From an uncultured beta proteobacterium (GTDB taxonomy: Bacteria > Pseudomonadota > Gammaproteobacteria > Burkholderiales > Burkholderiaceae_B): DNA of 17,121 nucleotides. Position 1 is the stretch's first letter, and each line of letters opens with the position of its first letter. The notes beneath the pieces were generated by a model that saw only the letters and a list, made by a program, of their open reading frames with translations, was not told where the DNA came from and did no database searches. The translations under genes were made by a program, and so were the position numbers. Positions 1-7,894 of the stretch are shown here, piece after piece. Location: the NCBI GenBank assembly GCA_903924715.1, contig CAIYCP010000073.1, positions 1 to 17,121 of the forward strand, read 5' to 3'.

Positions 1-1070
1 AAAAACAAGATTCCTGTTTTTGGATTTTTTAAATTGTCACGGAACGCATTTCTGAAGGAAGATGTAGCGTAGATCTGTTTGATCTCGTCTTTTGACTTGC
101 CTTTAATCGCATCAAAAGCCGAATGACTGATCAAGGGATACGGCTCAGCCAAGGTGAAGTCAAACGAGAGGGGCTGGCAACTGGTCAAGATGTAGACTTC
201 ATGACCGCGCGCCCGCATCTCTGCCGCTTTATCGTAATACGTGATCGCTAAATCTGGATTCGCGGGGTTATACATCGATAGCACCGTCGAAATAAATGAT
301 GGTCGTCCGCTATTGATCGTCACGTTCTCCATCACCTCGGGTGTCGCACGCGAGCCCGTCGCCATCATGAACACGCCTTTGTTGAATTCGCCCATCACGC
401 CCGTGAGCGCCATGAGTTCTGCTTCAGAGGCAATCGTCGAAGGCATCGGACGCCCGGCATAACCGCTGTGGTTTGGCGAGAACGATGAAGCAAACCCAAT
501 CGACCCCGCGGCCATTGCTTCGCGAACTAACTGACACATTGCATCGAGTTCTTGTTTCGAAGGTTCGGCTTTTTCTGAACCCGCGTCACCCATGACCGCA
601 GTGCGCACAACCGAATGCCCCACAAACACTGCCGTGTTCAGATAGGGCTTAATCGAACGCAACTGATCCATATACTCTTTGAACGTCTCGAATTGCCAGT
701 TCACACCCGTCAATAATGAGGTCAAGTCCATGCCTTCAACCACTGACAAATTCTTAACCATGGTTTCACGCTGGGGCGCAGGGCAAGGCGCGATACCGAA
801 GCCGCAATTACCCATCACCACCGTGGTGACACCCAAAGCAGGTGAAGGTGACATCGTGCGATCCCAGGTCACTTGCGCATCAAAATGCGTATGCAAGTCA
901 ACAATCCCGGGCATCAGTGATAAGCCCTTGGCATCAATCTCTTGCTTAGCGGGCCCGTTGATTTTTCCGATCTCAGCAACCACGCCTTGCGAGACGGCCA
1001 CATCTGCGCGCAAGGCTGGATGTCCTAACCCGTCAAATACTTGTGCATTTCGAATAATTAAATCAAACAT
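1..1070 (-). CDS. D-aminoacylase / N-acyl-D-amino-acid deacylase family amidohydrolase, 3'-truncated by window edge
   Basis: This reading frame is open from an ATG at 1070 to the left edge, giving about 356 residues; the C-terminal part lies outside. The start follows a CGGAG ribosome site. The N-terminus (MFDLIIRNAQVFDG) is the usual opening of amidohydrolase-superfamily metalloenzymes. The metal-binding H-T-H is at residues 60-62 (VDLHTHFDAQ). GNCGF at 87-91 carries Cys89, at the place of the metal-bridging cysteine of D-aminoacylases, and a GHSVVR motif follows near residue 152. Family members hydrolyse N-acyl-D-amino acids, or in some cases dihydropyrimidine-like or other cyclic amides, in the cytoplasm. 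The true substrate is not determined. The gene lies 41 bases downstream of the CoA-transferase on the same strand, so the two are probably cotranscribed. Family assignment is firm; substrate is not. Confidence 0.88.
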   Translation of the reverse strand, partial: MFDLIIRNAQVFDGLGHPALRADVAVSQGVVAEIGKINGPAKQEIDAKGLSLMPGIVDLHTHFDAQVTWDRTMSPSPALGVTTVVMGNCGFGIAPCPAPQRETMVKNLSVVEGMDLTSLLTGVNWQFETFKEYMDQLRSIKPYLNTAVFVGHSVVRTAVMGDAGSEKAEPSKQELDAMCQLVREAMAAGSIGFASSFSPNHSGYAGRPMPSTIASEAELMALTGVMGEFNKGVFMMATGSRATPEVMENVTINSGRPSFISTVLSMYNPANPDLAITYYDKAAEMRARGHEVYILTSCQPLSFDFTLAEPYPLISHSAFDAIKGKSKDEIKQIYATSSFRNAFRDNLKNPKTGILF

Positions 1071-1111
1071 GTCGTCTCCGTTTTTTTATCTTTGTTGCTT
1101 CTAAGCTCAAA

Positions 1112-2335
1112 TTAAACAATACCGGTCGCTTTAAGCGCTGCAATTTGTTCTGCATTTTTATGCAATACGGTACTCAAAATCTCATCGGTATGCTGCCCCA
1201 ATGACGGTGGCGGAATCTCGTGCTTAATCGGTGTGCCTGAAAACTTCATCGGGCTACCGACAAGCGGCACCGTACCCGCAACAGCATGCGGCAATTCTAT
1301 TTTCATACCACGCGCCAAGACTTGAGGCTCTTCAAACACTTGCGCCACAGTGTTGATCGGACCATTGGCCACACCGGCTTGGTCAAGCAACTTCACCCAC
1401 TCACGTGTCGTGTGTTTTAAAAAAATCTCGTTCAAGATTGCCGTGATTTCTTCTCTGTTTTTAACGCGCTCGCCATTCGTGGCATAACGCGGATCTTGGG
1501 CAAGATGCGTACATTCGGCCGCTTCACAGAATTTTTTAAATAAATTATCGTTACCACAAGCAAGAATTAAAGCACCATCAGACGTTTTAAACGTTTGGTA
1601 CGGAACGATATTAGGGTGCGCATTGCCGATCGCTTTGGGTGATTCGCCGGTTGCAAAATAATTCATGGCCTGATTCGCTAAAAAGGCAACGCACGAATCC
1701 AGTAACGAAACATCGATCCACTGCCCCTGCCCTGTGACGGCACGATTCGCGATCGCAGCACACACTGCGATCGAAGCATACATGCCCGTTGTCAAGTCAA
1801 TAATCGGCACGCCTACGCGCTGGGGACCACCACCGGGCATATCATCACGCTCACCGGTGATACTCATTAAGCCACCCATACCTTGCGCCATAAAGTCGTA
1901 CCCAGGACGATCTTTTTCAGGACCAGTCTGACCAAAACCGGTGACTGAACAGTAAATAATCGCTGGGTTGATCGCTTTAATATCTTCGTAGCCCAAACCA
2001 TAGCGCGCCAAGTCGCCAACCTTGTAGTTCTCAAAGATCACGTCAACGTCTTTGGCAAGTTCGCGTACCAGTTGCTGCCCTTCGGGTTTAGACAGGTCAA
2101 TCGTGATCGATTTTTTACCGCGATTTGCCGCGCAAAAATATGCCGATTCGCGGGTGACATTGCCTGCTTGATCTTTTAAGAAGGGTGGCGCAAAGGCACG
2201 TGAATCATCGCCTTTGATCGGACGTTCAACCTTGATGACCTCAGCGCCCAAATCCGCCAGATTTTGCGCCGCCCAAGGGGCCGCTAAAACGCGCGAAAGA
2301 TCAAGAACTTTGATGTGCGAAAGAGGCCCGGCCAT
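1112..2335 (-). CDS. CaiB/BaiF family (class III) CoA-transferase
   Basis: The protein has 407 residues, the normal length for formyl-CoA:oxalate, carnitine or succinyl-CoA-type class III CoA-transferases. These move CoA between carboxylic acids through an enzyme-bound aspartyl intermediate. Family hallmarks are the N-terminal 'VLDLSRVLAAPWAAQNLADLGAEVIKVE' block (shown here in part as LDLSRVLAAPWAAQ), FENYKVGDL near 101-109, and RPGYDFMAQGMGG near 143-155. Asp147 in that last block is the likely catalytic aspartate. The frame stays open to 2641, but the extra N-terminal sequence is not family-like and overlaps the divergent receptor gene. ATG 2335, with GGAA about 11 bases upstream, gives the conserved N-terminus. 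It is the first gene of a pair with the amidohydrolase downstream and diverges from a Bug receptor 83 bases away. This suggests uptake of an acid that is then activated as a CoA ester. The actual CoA donor and acceptor are unknown. Confidence 0.93.
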   Translation of the reverse strand: MAGPLSHIKVLDLSRVLAAPWAAQNLADLGAEVIKVERPIKGDDSRAFAPPFLKDQAGNVTRESAYFCAANRGKKSITIDLSKPEGQQLVRELAKDVDVIFENYKVGDLARYGLGYEDIKAINPAIIYCSVTGFGQTGPEKDRPGYDFMAQGMGGLMSITGERDDMPGGGPQRVGVPIIDLTTGMYASIAVCAAIANRAVTGQGQWIDVSLLDSCVAFLANQAMNYFATGESPKAIGNAHPNIVPYQTFKTSDGALILACGNDNLFKKFCEAAECTHLAQDPRYATNGERVKNREEITAILNEIFLKHTTREWVKLLDQAGVANGPINTVAQVFEEPQVLARGMKIELPHAVAGTVPLVGSPMKFSGTPIKHEIPPPSLGQHTDEILSTVLHKNAEQIAALKATGIV

Positions 2336-2388
2336 AAGAAAGGTTCCAATTTTGTAACAAAAGTCGTATTGTAGAGGTTCAAACAGAA

Positions 2389-2406
2389 GCTTGGGAAAAC
2401 CCAAGC
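2389..2406 (+). promoter_or_regulatory. Perfect 7-bp hairpin with AAAA loop just 5' of a ribosome site
   Basis: GCTTGGG (2389-2395), AAAA, CCCAAGC (2400-2406) forms a perfect stem-loop. It ends one base before the AGGAGA Shine-Dalgarno (2408-2413) of the TTG-started receptor gene. The position suggests an effect on translation initiation or mRNA stability in the leader. No T-tract follows on either strand, so a classical terminator is unlikely. The hairpin is visible in the sequence; its role is inferred. Confidence 0.5.
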
Positions 2407-2418
2407 CAGGAGACCGCA

Positions 2419-3372
2419 TTGAAACAGTTACTTGCCGCGCTATTGCTTTGTCCCTGCCTGGCACTTGCCCAAGCTTACCCCACCAAATCCGTACGAATCC
2501 TGGTCCCGTTTCCGCCCGGCGGGGGCACCGACGTGGTCGCCCGGATTCTGGGGCAAAAGCTAACCGAAGCTTGGGGGCAACAAGCCATCGTCGAAAATAA
2601 GGCGGGCGCAAGCGGTACCGTGGGTTCAGACATCGTCGCAAAATCGCCTGCCGATGGCTATACCTTATTACTGCAAGGCACTCAGCACTCGATTAATCTC
2701 AGCCTGTATAAGAAGCTTCCCTACGACACCTTAAAAGATTTTGTTCCAGTCGCGCATCTGGCCATCGCACCCTTTTTACTCATTGTGAATGCATCGGTTC
2801 CTGCCAGTACCGTGACTGAACTGATCGCCTACATCAAAACTCAGCCCAATGGCCTGGACTATGGCTCGAGCGGACCAGGTGGCGGTGCACACCTCGCCGG
2901 CGAGATTTTCAAAACAATGGCTGGCGTGCAACTCAGGCACATTCCATATAAAGGCGGCTCTATCGCCCTGACTGACCTACTCGGCGGTCAGATTCCCATG
3001 CTCTTTGATCCGATCCCAACTTCACTCAAACACGCAACAGGCGGACGCATCAAGGTGATTGCGATTTCAAGCGGTGAGCGCGTCTCGGCAGCACCAAACG
3101 TACCAACAGTTTCTGAGTCTGGCCTGCCAGGCTTTGATGTCGTATCTTGGTTTGGTCTCTATGCACCGGCCGCAACACCGACGGCCGTTGTCAACAAGAT
3201 CAATGCGGACGTTAATCGGGCGCTTGCCCTGCCCGATGTTCAAGAAAAATTCAAAGAGATGGGTTTTAGTACCAAACTCATGACTGCAACCGAGTTTGAT
3301 ACCCATCTACGCGCTGAGGTCGTGAAGTTCGCAAAAGCGATTCAGGACTCGGGTGCAAAAATTGATGAGTAG
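2419..3372 (+). CDS. Bug/TctC family periplasmic solute-binding receptor (copy 1)
   Basis: The protein has 317 residues and starts at TTG 2419, five bases after a strong AGGAGA site. A short signal peptide (hydrophobic residues 4-16) probably ends at ALAQA, before YPTKS. The two ligand-loop signatures of the Bug family are present: FPPGGGTD at 31-38 and SGPGGGAHLAGE at 151-162. HIPYKGG at 174-180 and the late LPGFD-WFG-YAP block are also typical. Such receptors bind small carboxylates or related solutes in the periplasm and usually feed a TctAB membrane complex, which is absent here. The gene diverges from the CaiB-type transferase and converges on the AhpD-like gene with five bases between the stop codons. 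Family is certain; ligand is unknown. Confidence 0.93.
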   Translation: MKQLLAALLLCPCLALAQAYPTKSVRILVPFPPGGGTDVVARILGQKLTEAWGQQAIVENKAGASGTVGSDIVAKSPADGYTLLLQGTQHSINLSLYKKLPYDTLKDFVPVAHLAIAPFLLIVNASVPASTVTELIAYIKTQPNGLDYGSSGPGGGAHLAGEIFKTMAGVQLRHIPYKGGSIALTDLLGGQIPMLFDPIPTSLKHATGGRIKVIAISSGERVSAAPNVPTVSESGLPGFDVVSWFGLYAPAATPTAVVNKINADVNRALALPDVQEKFKEMGFSTKLMTATEFDTHLRAEVVKFAKAIQDSGAKIDE

Positions 3373-3377
3373 CAGCC

Positions 3378-3998
3378 TTATTTTTTTGGTACGCGCCCCA
3401 ACATAAAAAATTCATCATTTGGTCGCATTGAGGTCACATTGGCCATTCGGTTTGACATACCAAAAAAACCGGTGATCGCGGTGATGTCCCAAATATCTTC
3501 ATCATCAAACCCATGCTCTCTGAGCATGGCGTAATCTTGATCACCTACTGACTGCGAATCCAGACACACCTTAACGGCGAAGTCGAGCATGGCTTTTTGT
3601 CTAAGCGTGATGTCGGCCTTGTGATGATTCACCGCAACTTGATCTGCAACCAACGGATTTTTTGCATAGATCCGCAAAATTGCGCCGTGCGCCACCACAC
3701 AATATAGACAATTGTTCTTGGCACTTGTGGTCGTCACAATCATCTCGCGATCGGCTTTGGTCAAGCTACCGGTGTCTTTGACCATCAAAGCATCGTGATA
3801 AGCAAAAAAAGCACGAAACTCATCAGGCCTACGCGATAAAACTAAAAACACATTCGGTACAAAGCCCGACTTCTCTTGCACCGCAAGGATTTTTTCACGG
3901 ACGTCGTTTGGCAGATCCGTGAGCGCGGGGATTGCGAAACGCGAGATTGGCCGAGCCACGCTATCTGAAACAGCATTATTTTTTGAAGAGGTCGTCAT
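3378..3998 (-). CDS. AhpD-like / carboxymuconolactone decarboxylase-fold peroxidase-related protein
   Basis: The protein has 206 residues. ATG 3998 follows AAAGGA at a seven-base spacing. The AhpD active-site constellation is complete: Glu85, Cys97-Leu-Tyr-Cys100 and His104, with the Glu-to-Cys spacing of 12 known from mycobacterial AhpD. This points to a thiol-disulfide or alkylhydroperoxidase-type activity in the cytoplasm rather than true carboxymuconolactone decarboxylation. The rest matches the 'uncharacterised peroxidase-related enzyme' group of about 190-200 residues. It is the last gene of a minus-strand run, 53 bases after a Bug receptor and downstream of a glutathione S-transferase. 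A thiol-linked detoxification or catabolic step is therefore plausible. The substrate is unknown. Confidence 0.88.
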   Translation of the reverse strand: MTTSSKNNAVSDSVARPISRFAIPALTDLPNDVREKILAVQEKSGFVPNVFLVLSRRPDEFRAFFAYHDALMVKDTGSLTKADREMIVTTTSAKNNCLYCVVAHGAILRIYAKNPLVADQVAVNHHKADITLRQKAMLDFAVKVCLDSQSVGDQDYAMLREHGFDDEDIWDITAITGFFGMSNRMANVTSMRPNDEFFMLGRVPKK

Positions 3999-4051
3999 CG
4001 CATATCCTTTAAAAACGAAACAATTGCCTAAACATCCAAAAGGTTTAGACC

Positions 4052-5023
4052 TTAATCGAGTTGCACGCCCAAACCTTTGACCAACGCACCCAAGCGGCCT
4101 GCTTCAGAGACGATCAATTCACCAAACTCTTTCGAAGAGCCCGCCACTATCTCACTTCCGATCCCTTCCCAGCGCTTTTTAAACTCAGGGTCGGCAAACA
4201 TCTCGTTCAAGGCCTTATTGTATTTTTGGATAATGGCATCAGGCGTACCGCTGGGCGCCACAATGCCGTGCCAAGCGTAGTAATCAAATCCTGGCAACCC
4301 CGTCTCATTCATGGTGGGCACATCGGGCAACACAGGTGAACGCGCTTTTGTCGTGACCGCGATGGGGTGCAACAAACCACCTTGAATGTATTTAATCGAA
4401 CCCACCATGATGTCGCACATACTAAAAATCTGGCCACCCATCAGATCATTCACTGCCGGACCCGCGCCCTTATACGGAACGTGCTGTTGCGGTGCTCCGC
4501 TCATGTGTTTGATAATCTCAGGGCAGAGGTGCTGGGGCGAGCCATGGCCTGCAGAGCCAAAACTAACTTTGGTCGGATTAGCCTTTGCATAGTCGATGTA
4601 TTGCTGCAAGGTCTTAATGGGCGAATCGACTTTGACTTCAAGCACTAGGGGGAATTTCGAAATTTGAATAATTGGCGAAAAGTCTTTAATGGGATCGTAG
4701 TTTAAATTTTTGAACAGAATTTGATTGATCGTCATATTGCCACTTGCCGCGAGCAAAATGGTGTAACCATCGGGCTTGGCGCGCGCCACCATTGCGCTGC
4801 CAATGTTACCGCTTGCACCCGCTTTATTTTCGACGACGACCGTTGTGCCCAGCTTGGCACCTAAGGGCACGGATAACAGTCGAGCCATGATATCAGTCGG
4901 GCCCCCTGGTGAATATGGCACTATAAATGTGACGGGCTGCGTCGGCCATTTATCCTGCGCCTGCAAGGGGGGGGATAAAAACGCCAACACCATGATCGCC
5001 AGTAGATTCTTTATAACTTTCAT
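4052..5023 (-). CDS. Bug/TctC family periplasmic solute-binding receptor (copy 2)
   Basis: The protein has 323 residues from ATG 5023, which has AGGA eight bases upstream; a TTG one codon earlier is a poorer choice. The signal peptide is MKVIKNLLAIMVLAFL followed by a cleavage region near PPLQA. Ligand loop 1 is YSPGGPTD at 37-44 and loop 2 is SAGHGSPQHL at 157-166, where the usual HLAGE is altered to HLCPE. VENKAGASGNIG, HVPYKGAGP and LPGFDYYAWHG are further family blocks. It lies 60 bases downstream of the glutathione S-transferase and 53 bases upstream of the AhpD-like gene, all on the same strand, so one transcript is likely. The altered loop 2 suggests a ligand different from that of its neighbours. 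The ligand cannot be named. Confidence 0.93.
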   Translation of the reverse strand: MKVIKNLLAIMVLAFLSPPLQAQDKWPTQPVTFIVPYSPGGPTDIMARLLSVPLGAKLGTTVVVENKAGASGNIGSAMVARAKPDGYTILLAASGNMTINQILFKNLNYDPIKDFSPIIQISKFPLVLEVKVDSPIKTLQQYIDYAKANPTKVSFGSAGHGSPQHLCPEIIKHMSGAPQQHVPYKGAGPAVNDLMGGQIFSMCDIMVGSIKYIQGGLLHPIAVTTKARSPVLPDVPTMNETGLPGFDYYAWHGIVAPSGTPDAIIQKYNKALNEMFADPEFKKRWEGIGSEIVAGSSKEFGELIVSEAGRLGALVKGLGVQLD

Positions 5024-5083
5024 CAATCATTTCCTAAAAAAATTAAATCTGAAACTCCGTGAAACCGGTGGATTCTTTTAATC

Positions 5084-5692
5084 TCAGGCCCGCGCAGTGG
5101 GCCGAGCCACCATGGCGTTGTACCAACGTGTCAATTCTTTAAGCTCGACAGGAATCCGGGTTCCAGTGGCCTTGCCGACCAAGAATCCGCACTGCGCCAC
5201 GATATCCGCAATTGTGTAATGGTCTGCTGCGATGAACTCTTTTCCGTCAAGTTCTCGGTCAAGCCACTCAAACGCCTCGAGCGCACGCGCATGATAAAAC
5301 TCACCACAAACCGGCTCTTGCGGTGAGCGACCAATCCAATAGGATCCAGTGTGCCTAAAGTTAGTGATGATCGGCATCACAATGTCGAACTCCATACGAC
5401 GCGTCCACATCTCGACCTGAGCTTGCTCAAGTGCGTTGCGTCCAAATAATGGTTTCTCAGGATGTAGCGCCTCGAGGTAACGGCAGATCGCAATTGACTC
5501 AGTCAACAACGTACCGTCGTCCAATTCAAGAACCGGTGTTTTACCCAATGAATTCTTTGACAAAAATTCTGGCTGCATATTTTCTTTATTCAAGCCATCG
5601 ACTTGGCGAGTCGGGATTGAAAGCCCTTTTTCAGCCAAAAAAATTCGCACACGGCGAGGATTCATGGCGCTAGTCATGTCATAGAGCAGCAT
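5084..5692 (-). CDS. Glutathione S-transferase family protein
   Basis: The protein has 202 residues and the two-domain layout of a cytosolic GST. The N-terminal thioredoxin-like half contains the cis-proline segment GKTPVLEL (Pro53) and the glutathione gamma-glutamyl-binding TESIAI at 64-69. The C-terminal helical half contains the N-capping box YTIADI at 159-164. Ser8 and Asn11 lie in the first loop (TSAMNPRRVR), where the catalytic residue sits, so a Ser- or Cys-type enzyme without the classical Tyr is likely. ATG 5692 follows AAGGGA with good spacing. It heads a probable operon with a Bug receptor and an AhpD-like protein. Conjugation, isomerisation or reductive thiol chemistry on the imported substrate is a reasonable inference. 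The exact reaction is unknown. Confidence 0.92.
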   Translation of the reverse strand: MLLYDMTSAMNPRRVRIFLAEKGLSIPTRQVDGLNKENMQPEFLSKNSLGKTPVLELDDGTLLTESIAICRYLEALHPEKPLFGRNALEQAQVEMWTRRMEFDIVMPIITNFRHTGSYWIGRSPQEPVCGEFYHARALEAFEWLDRELDGKEFIAADHYTIADIVAQCGFLVGKATGTRIPVELKELTRWYNAMVARPTARA

Positions 5693-5818
5693 GGGTTATC
5701 CCTTAGAAAGATCTGCCTCGAATTTTAGTTGAAATGGGCAAGAGTGTCCGAAGCGTATTAACATCGAATCTGCAACAGGTATTGGAATTCTGTCTCAACG
5801 CTCAATAGAAGGTGCTCA

Positions 5819-6796
5819 ATGTTATCGAAATTTATGCGTCCAGTTGCCTTGCTCGGCAGCATCCTCGCCTCACTGAGTATGACAACGCTCGCATCGGCTC
5901 AAACCTGGCCCACAAAGCCCGTTCGCATTGTGTTGCAGTTTCCACCCGGCGGTTCAACAGACGTGGTCGCACGAATTTTAGGTCAGTCGATGACCACATC
6001 GCTCGGTCAGCCTGTCATCGTCGAAAACAAACCAGGCGCAGATGGTGCGATCGCAGCCGAATATGTCATGCGCGCCGAACCCGATGGGCATACCTATTTT
6101 TTGGCCTCAAACACGCCCATGATGCAGGTGCCCTTACTTAAAAAAAATCCACCCTACGATCCGATGAAAAACTTCACACCGATCTCACTGGTCGGACGTT
6201 ACATCTATGTTTTAGTTGCCAGCCCTTCGCTGCCGGCGAATACCGCCGCAGAACTGATCAACTACGGTCGCAACAATCCTGGGAAACTCAATTACGGCAG
6301 CTATAGCGGCGTGACACAGCTCATGTTCACCAAGCTGAAAGACAACGCGAAGATGGATTTAAACCTGATTCCCTACAAAGGCGAAGGCCCAACCGTAAAC
6401 GATATTCTTGGGGGGCATGTTCAATTAACCTTTGCCACGCCCACAAGCACCCAAGCGCATATTAAAGAAGGCAAACTCAAAGCACTTGCTATTTTATTGC
6501 CCAAGCGTTCAGCGCTCATGCCCAATGTGCCCACTGCAGATGAAGCCGGTGTGCCACCACTCGGTGCCGACACCTGGGCTGCCTTGTTTGGCCCTGCAAA
6601 CGTTCCACCAGCAATCGCCACGCGCATGAGTGAGGCACTTAATACAGCAATGCGCAACGCTGAGGTCAGCGAAAAAATCGCGCGTCAAGGCTTCGACTTA
6701 GCGGGTTCAACCCCTCAAGAATTAGGTGACTTTATGCAAGTGCAGTTGAAGGGATGGGCAAAGGCCTTTGCGGATTCTGGCCTTCTACCCGAATAG
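5819..6796 (+). CDS. Bug/TctC family periplasmic receptor (copy 3, first of a tandem pair)
   Basis: The protein has 325 residues; ATG 5819 follows AAGGTG. The signal peptide probably ends at LASA, before QTWPTKP. Ligand loop 1 is FPPGGSTD at 41-48. The second loop is SYSGVTQLMF at 161-170 and lacks the HLAG found in the other copies of this window. A segment ASNTPMMQVPLLKKNPPYDP near 96-115 is shared only with the next gene. The downstream gene encodes a close paralogue, so this is a tandem duplication. The 126-base space to the divergent GST gene probably holds its promoter, but I could not identify a convincing -35/-10 pair. Function is periplasmic capture of an unidentified small organic solute. 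Confidence 0.93.
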   Translation: MLSKFMRPVALLGSILASLSMTTLASAQTWPTKPVRIVLQFPPGGSTDVVARILGQSMTTSLGQPVIVENKPGADGAIAAEYVMRAEPDGHTYFLASNTPMMQVPLLKKNPPYDPMKNFTPISLVGRYIYVLVASPSLPANTAAELINYGRNNPGKLNYGSYSGVTQLMFTKLKDNAKMDLNLIPYKGEGPTVNDILGGHVQLTFATPTSTQAHIKEGKLKALAILLPKRSALMPNVPTADEAGVPPLGADTWAALFGPANVPPAIATRMSEALNTAMRNAEVSEKIARQGFDLAGSTPQELGDFMQVQLKGWAKAFADSGLLPE

Positions 6797-6887
6797 CCGC
6801 TCTCAGAAAATACCCTACCACCACTTAAAATACGAAGCCTTGAACGACGACCTTAACGATATTTAACTGGATGCGCGAAGGATGTTT

Positions 6888-7856
6888 ATGCACCGATTCT
6901 TTATTTTTCGTCTCTTTGTCATCACCGCGCTCAGCATCGCCTCCTCTGTCGTCGGGGCTCAACCGTGGCCTTCAAAAAATATTCGAATCGTGTTGCAGTT
7001 TCCGCCCGGTGGGGCAACAGATGTCGTCGCACGAATTTTGGCTCAACACATGACGGCCTCTCTGGGGCAAACCGTCATTGTCGAAAACAAACCCGGCGCC
7101 GACGGACTCATTGCTGCCGAATATGTCATGCGATCTGAACCTGATGGACACACGTTTTTCATGGCGTCAAATACGCCCATGATGCAGGTTCCGCTACTCA
7201 AAAAGAATCCACCCTACGACCCTCTCACGAGCTTTACCCCCGTGGCTTTAATTGGGCGTTACATCTATGTGATGATTGCAAACTCAAAACTACCTTTTAA
7301 AACGGTACCTGAATTAATCGCCTATGGGCGTGCCAACCCCGGCAAACTCAATTTTGGTAGTCATAGCGGCGTCACCCAACTCATGTTTAGCCGTGTCTCT
7401 AAACAAAATGACCTGCAAATGAACTTGATTCCCTATAAGGGAGAAGCGCCAAACGTGAACGATGTATTAGGCGGTCATGTACAGTTCACCCTAGTCTCAA
7501 CGATCAGTACCGTGCAGCATATTAACGAAGGCAAGCTCACCGCACTCGCAGTGATGCTCAATAAACGGCTTTCGCTGCTGCCAGACACACCAACCTTTGC
7601 TGAAGCGGGCCTGCCCCCGCTGGGCGCTGAGAGTTGGGCCGCACTTTTTGGGCCTGCCAAGCTACCGGCAGACATCGCAACGCGCATGAGTGCTGCCGTC
7701 AGCGCCGCGATTGCCGACCCAAACTCTCGGGCACGTATTGAACGCCAAGGCTTTGATCTGGAAAGCTCAACGCCAGCAGAGCTTGGTGCCTATATGGTCA
7801 CACAGCTTAGAGACTGGAAACAAGCGTTTGCTGACGTAGGATTAAAACCCGAGTGA
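6888..7856 (+). CDS. Bug/TctC family periplasmic receptor (copy 4, second of a tandem pair)
   Basis: The protein has 322 residues from ATG 6888, which sits five bases after AAGGA. An in-frame ATG at 6882 overlaps that ribosome site and is less likely. The signal peptide MHRFFIFRLFVITALSIASS ends near VVGA, before QPWPSK. Loop 1 is FPPGGATD at 38-45 and loop 2 is SHSGVTQLMF at 158-167. By eye about 70-75% of the first 120 mature residues match copy 3, including the run MMQVPLLKKNPPYDP. Ninety-one bases separate it from copy 3, with no obvious terminator, so the two may share a transcript. Ligand loops are nearly the same as in copy 3, implying related ligands. Confidence 0.93.
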   Translation: MHRFFIFRLFVITALSIASSVVGAQPWPSKNIRIVLQFPPGGATDVVARILAQHMTASLGQTVIVENKPGADGLIAAEYVMRSEPDGHTFFMASNTPMMQVPLLKKNPPYDPLTSFTPVALIGRYIYVMIANSKLPFKTVPELIAYGRANPGKLNFGSHSGVTQLMFSRVSKQNDLQMNLIPYKGEAPNVNDVLGGHVQFTLVSTISTVQHINEGKLTALAVMLNKRLSLLPDTPTFAEAGLPPLGAESWAALFGPAKLPADIATRMSAAVSAAIADPNSRARIERQGFDLESSTPAELGAYMVTQLRDWKQAFADVGLKPE

Positions 7857-7872
7857 GGTGAGCTGCACCTCA
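7854..7872. terminator. Possible hairpin between convergent genes
   Basis: TGAGGTG-AGCTG-CACCTCA is a perfect 7-bp inverted repeat that begins at the stop codon of the tandem receptor copy and lies before the convergent thioesterase end. There is no T-run after it on the plus strand, and only a short TTTT some bases beyond it on the minus strand. It may act as a weak bidirectional transcript end. Confidence 0.3.
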
Positions 7873-7894
7873 ACACGAATAGACGCGAAGCCTA

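Noticed and set aside
679..1104. Plus-strand open frame opposite the amidohydrolase
   Set aside because: It is the antisense of a well-conserved coding region, and its product has no recognisable domain.
2336..2641. N-terminal extension of the CoA-transferase frame
   Set aside because: The extra residues are arginine- and proline-rich, unlike the family, and lie over the divergent receptor gene; ATG 2335 gives the conserved N-terminus.
4028..4048. Inverted repeat CTAAAC/GTTTAG between Bug copy 2 and the AhpD-like gene, considered as a terminator
   Set aside because: The stem is only 6 bp and AT-rich, with no T-run following on the transcribed strand.
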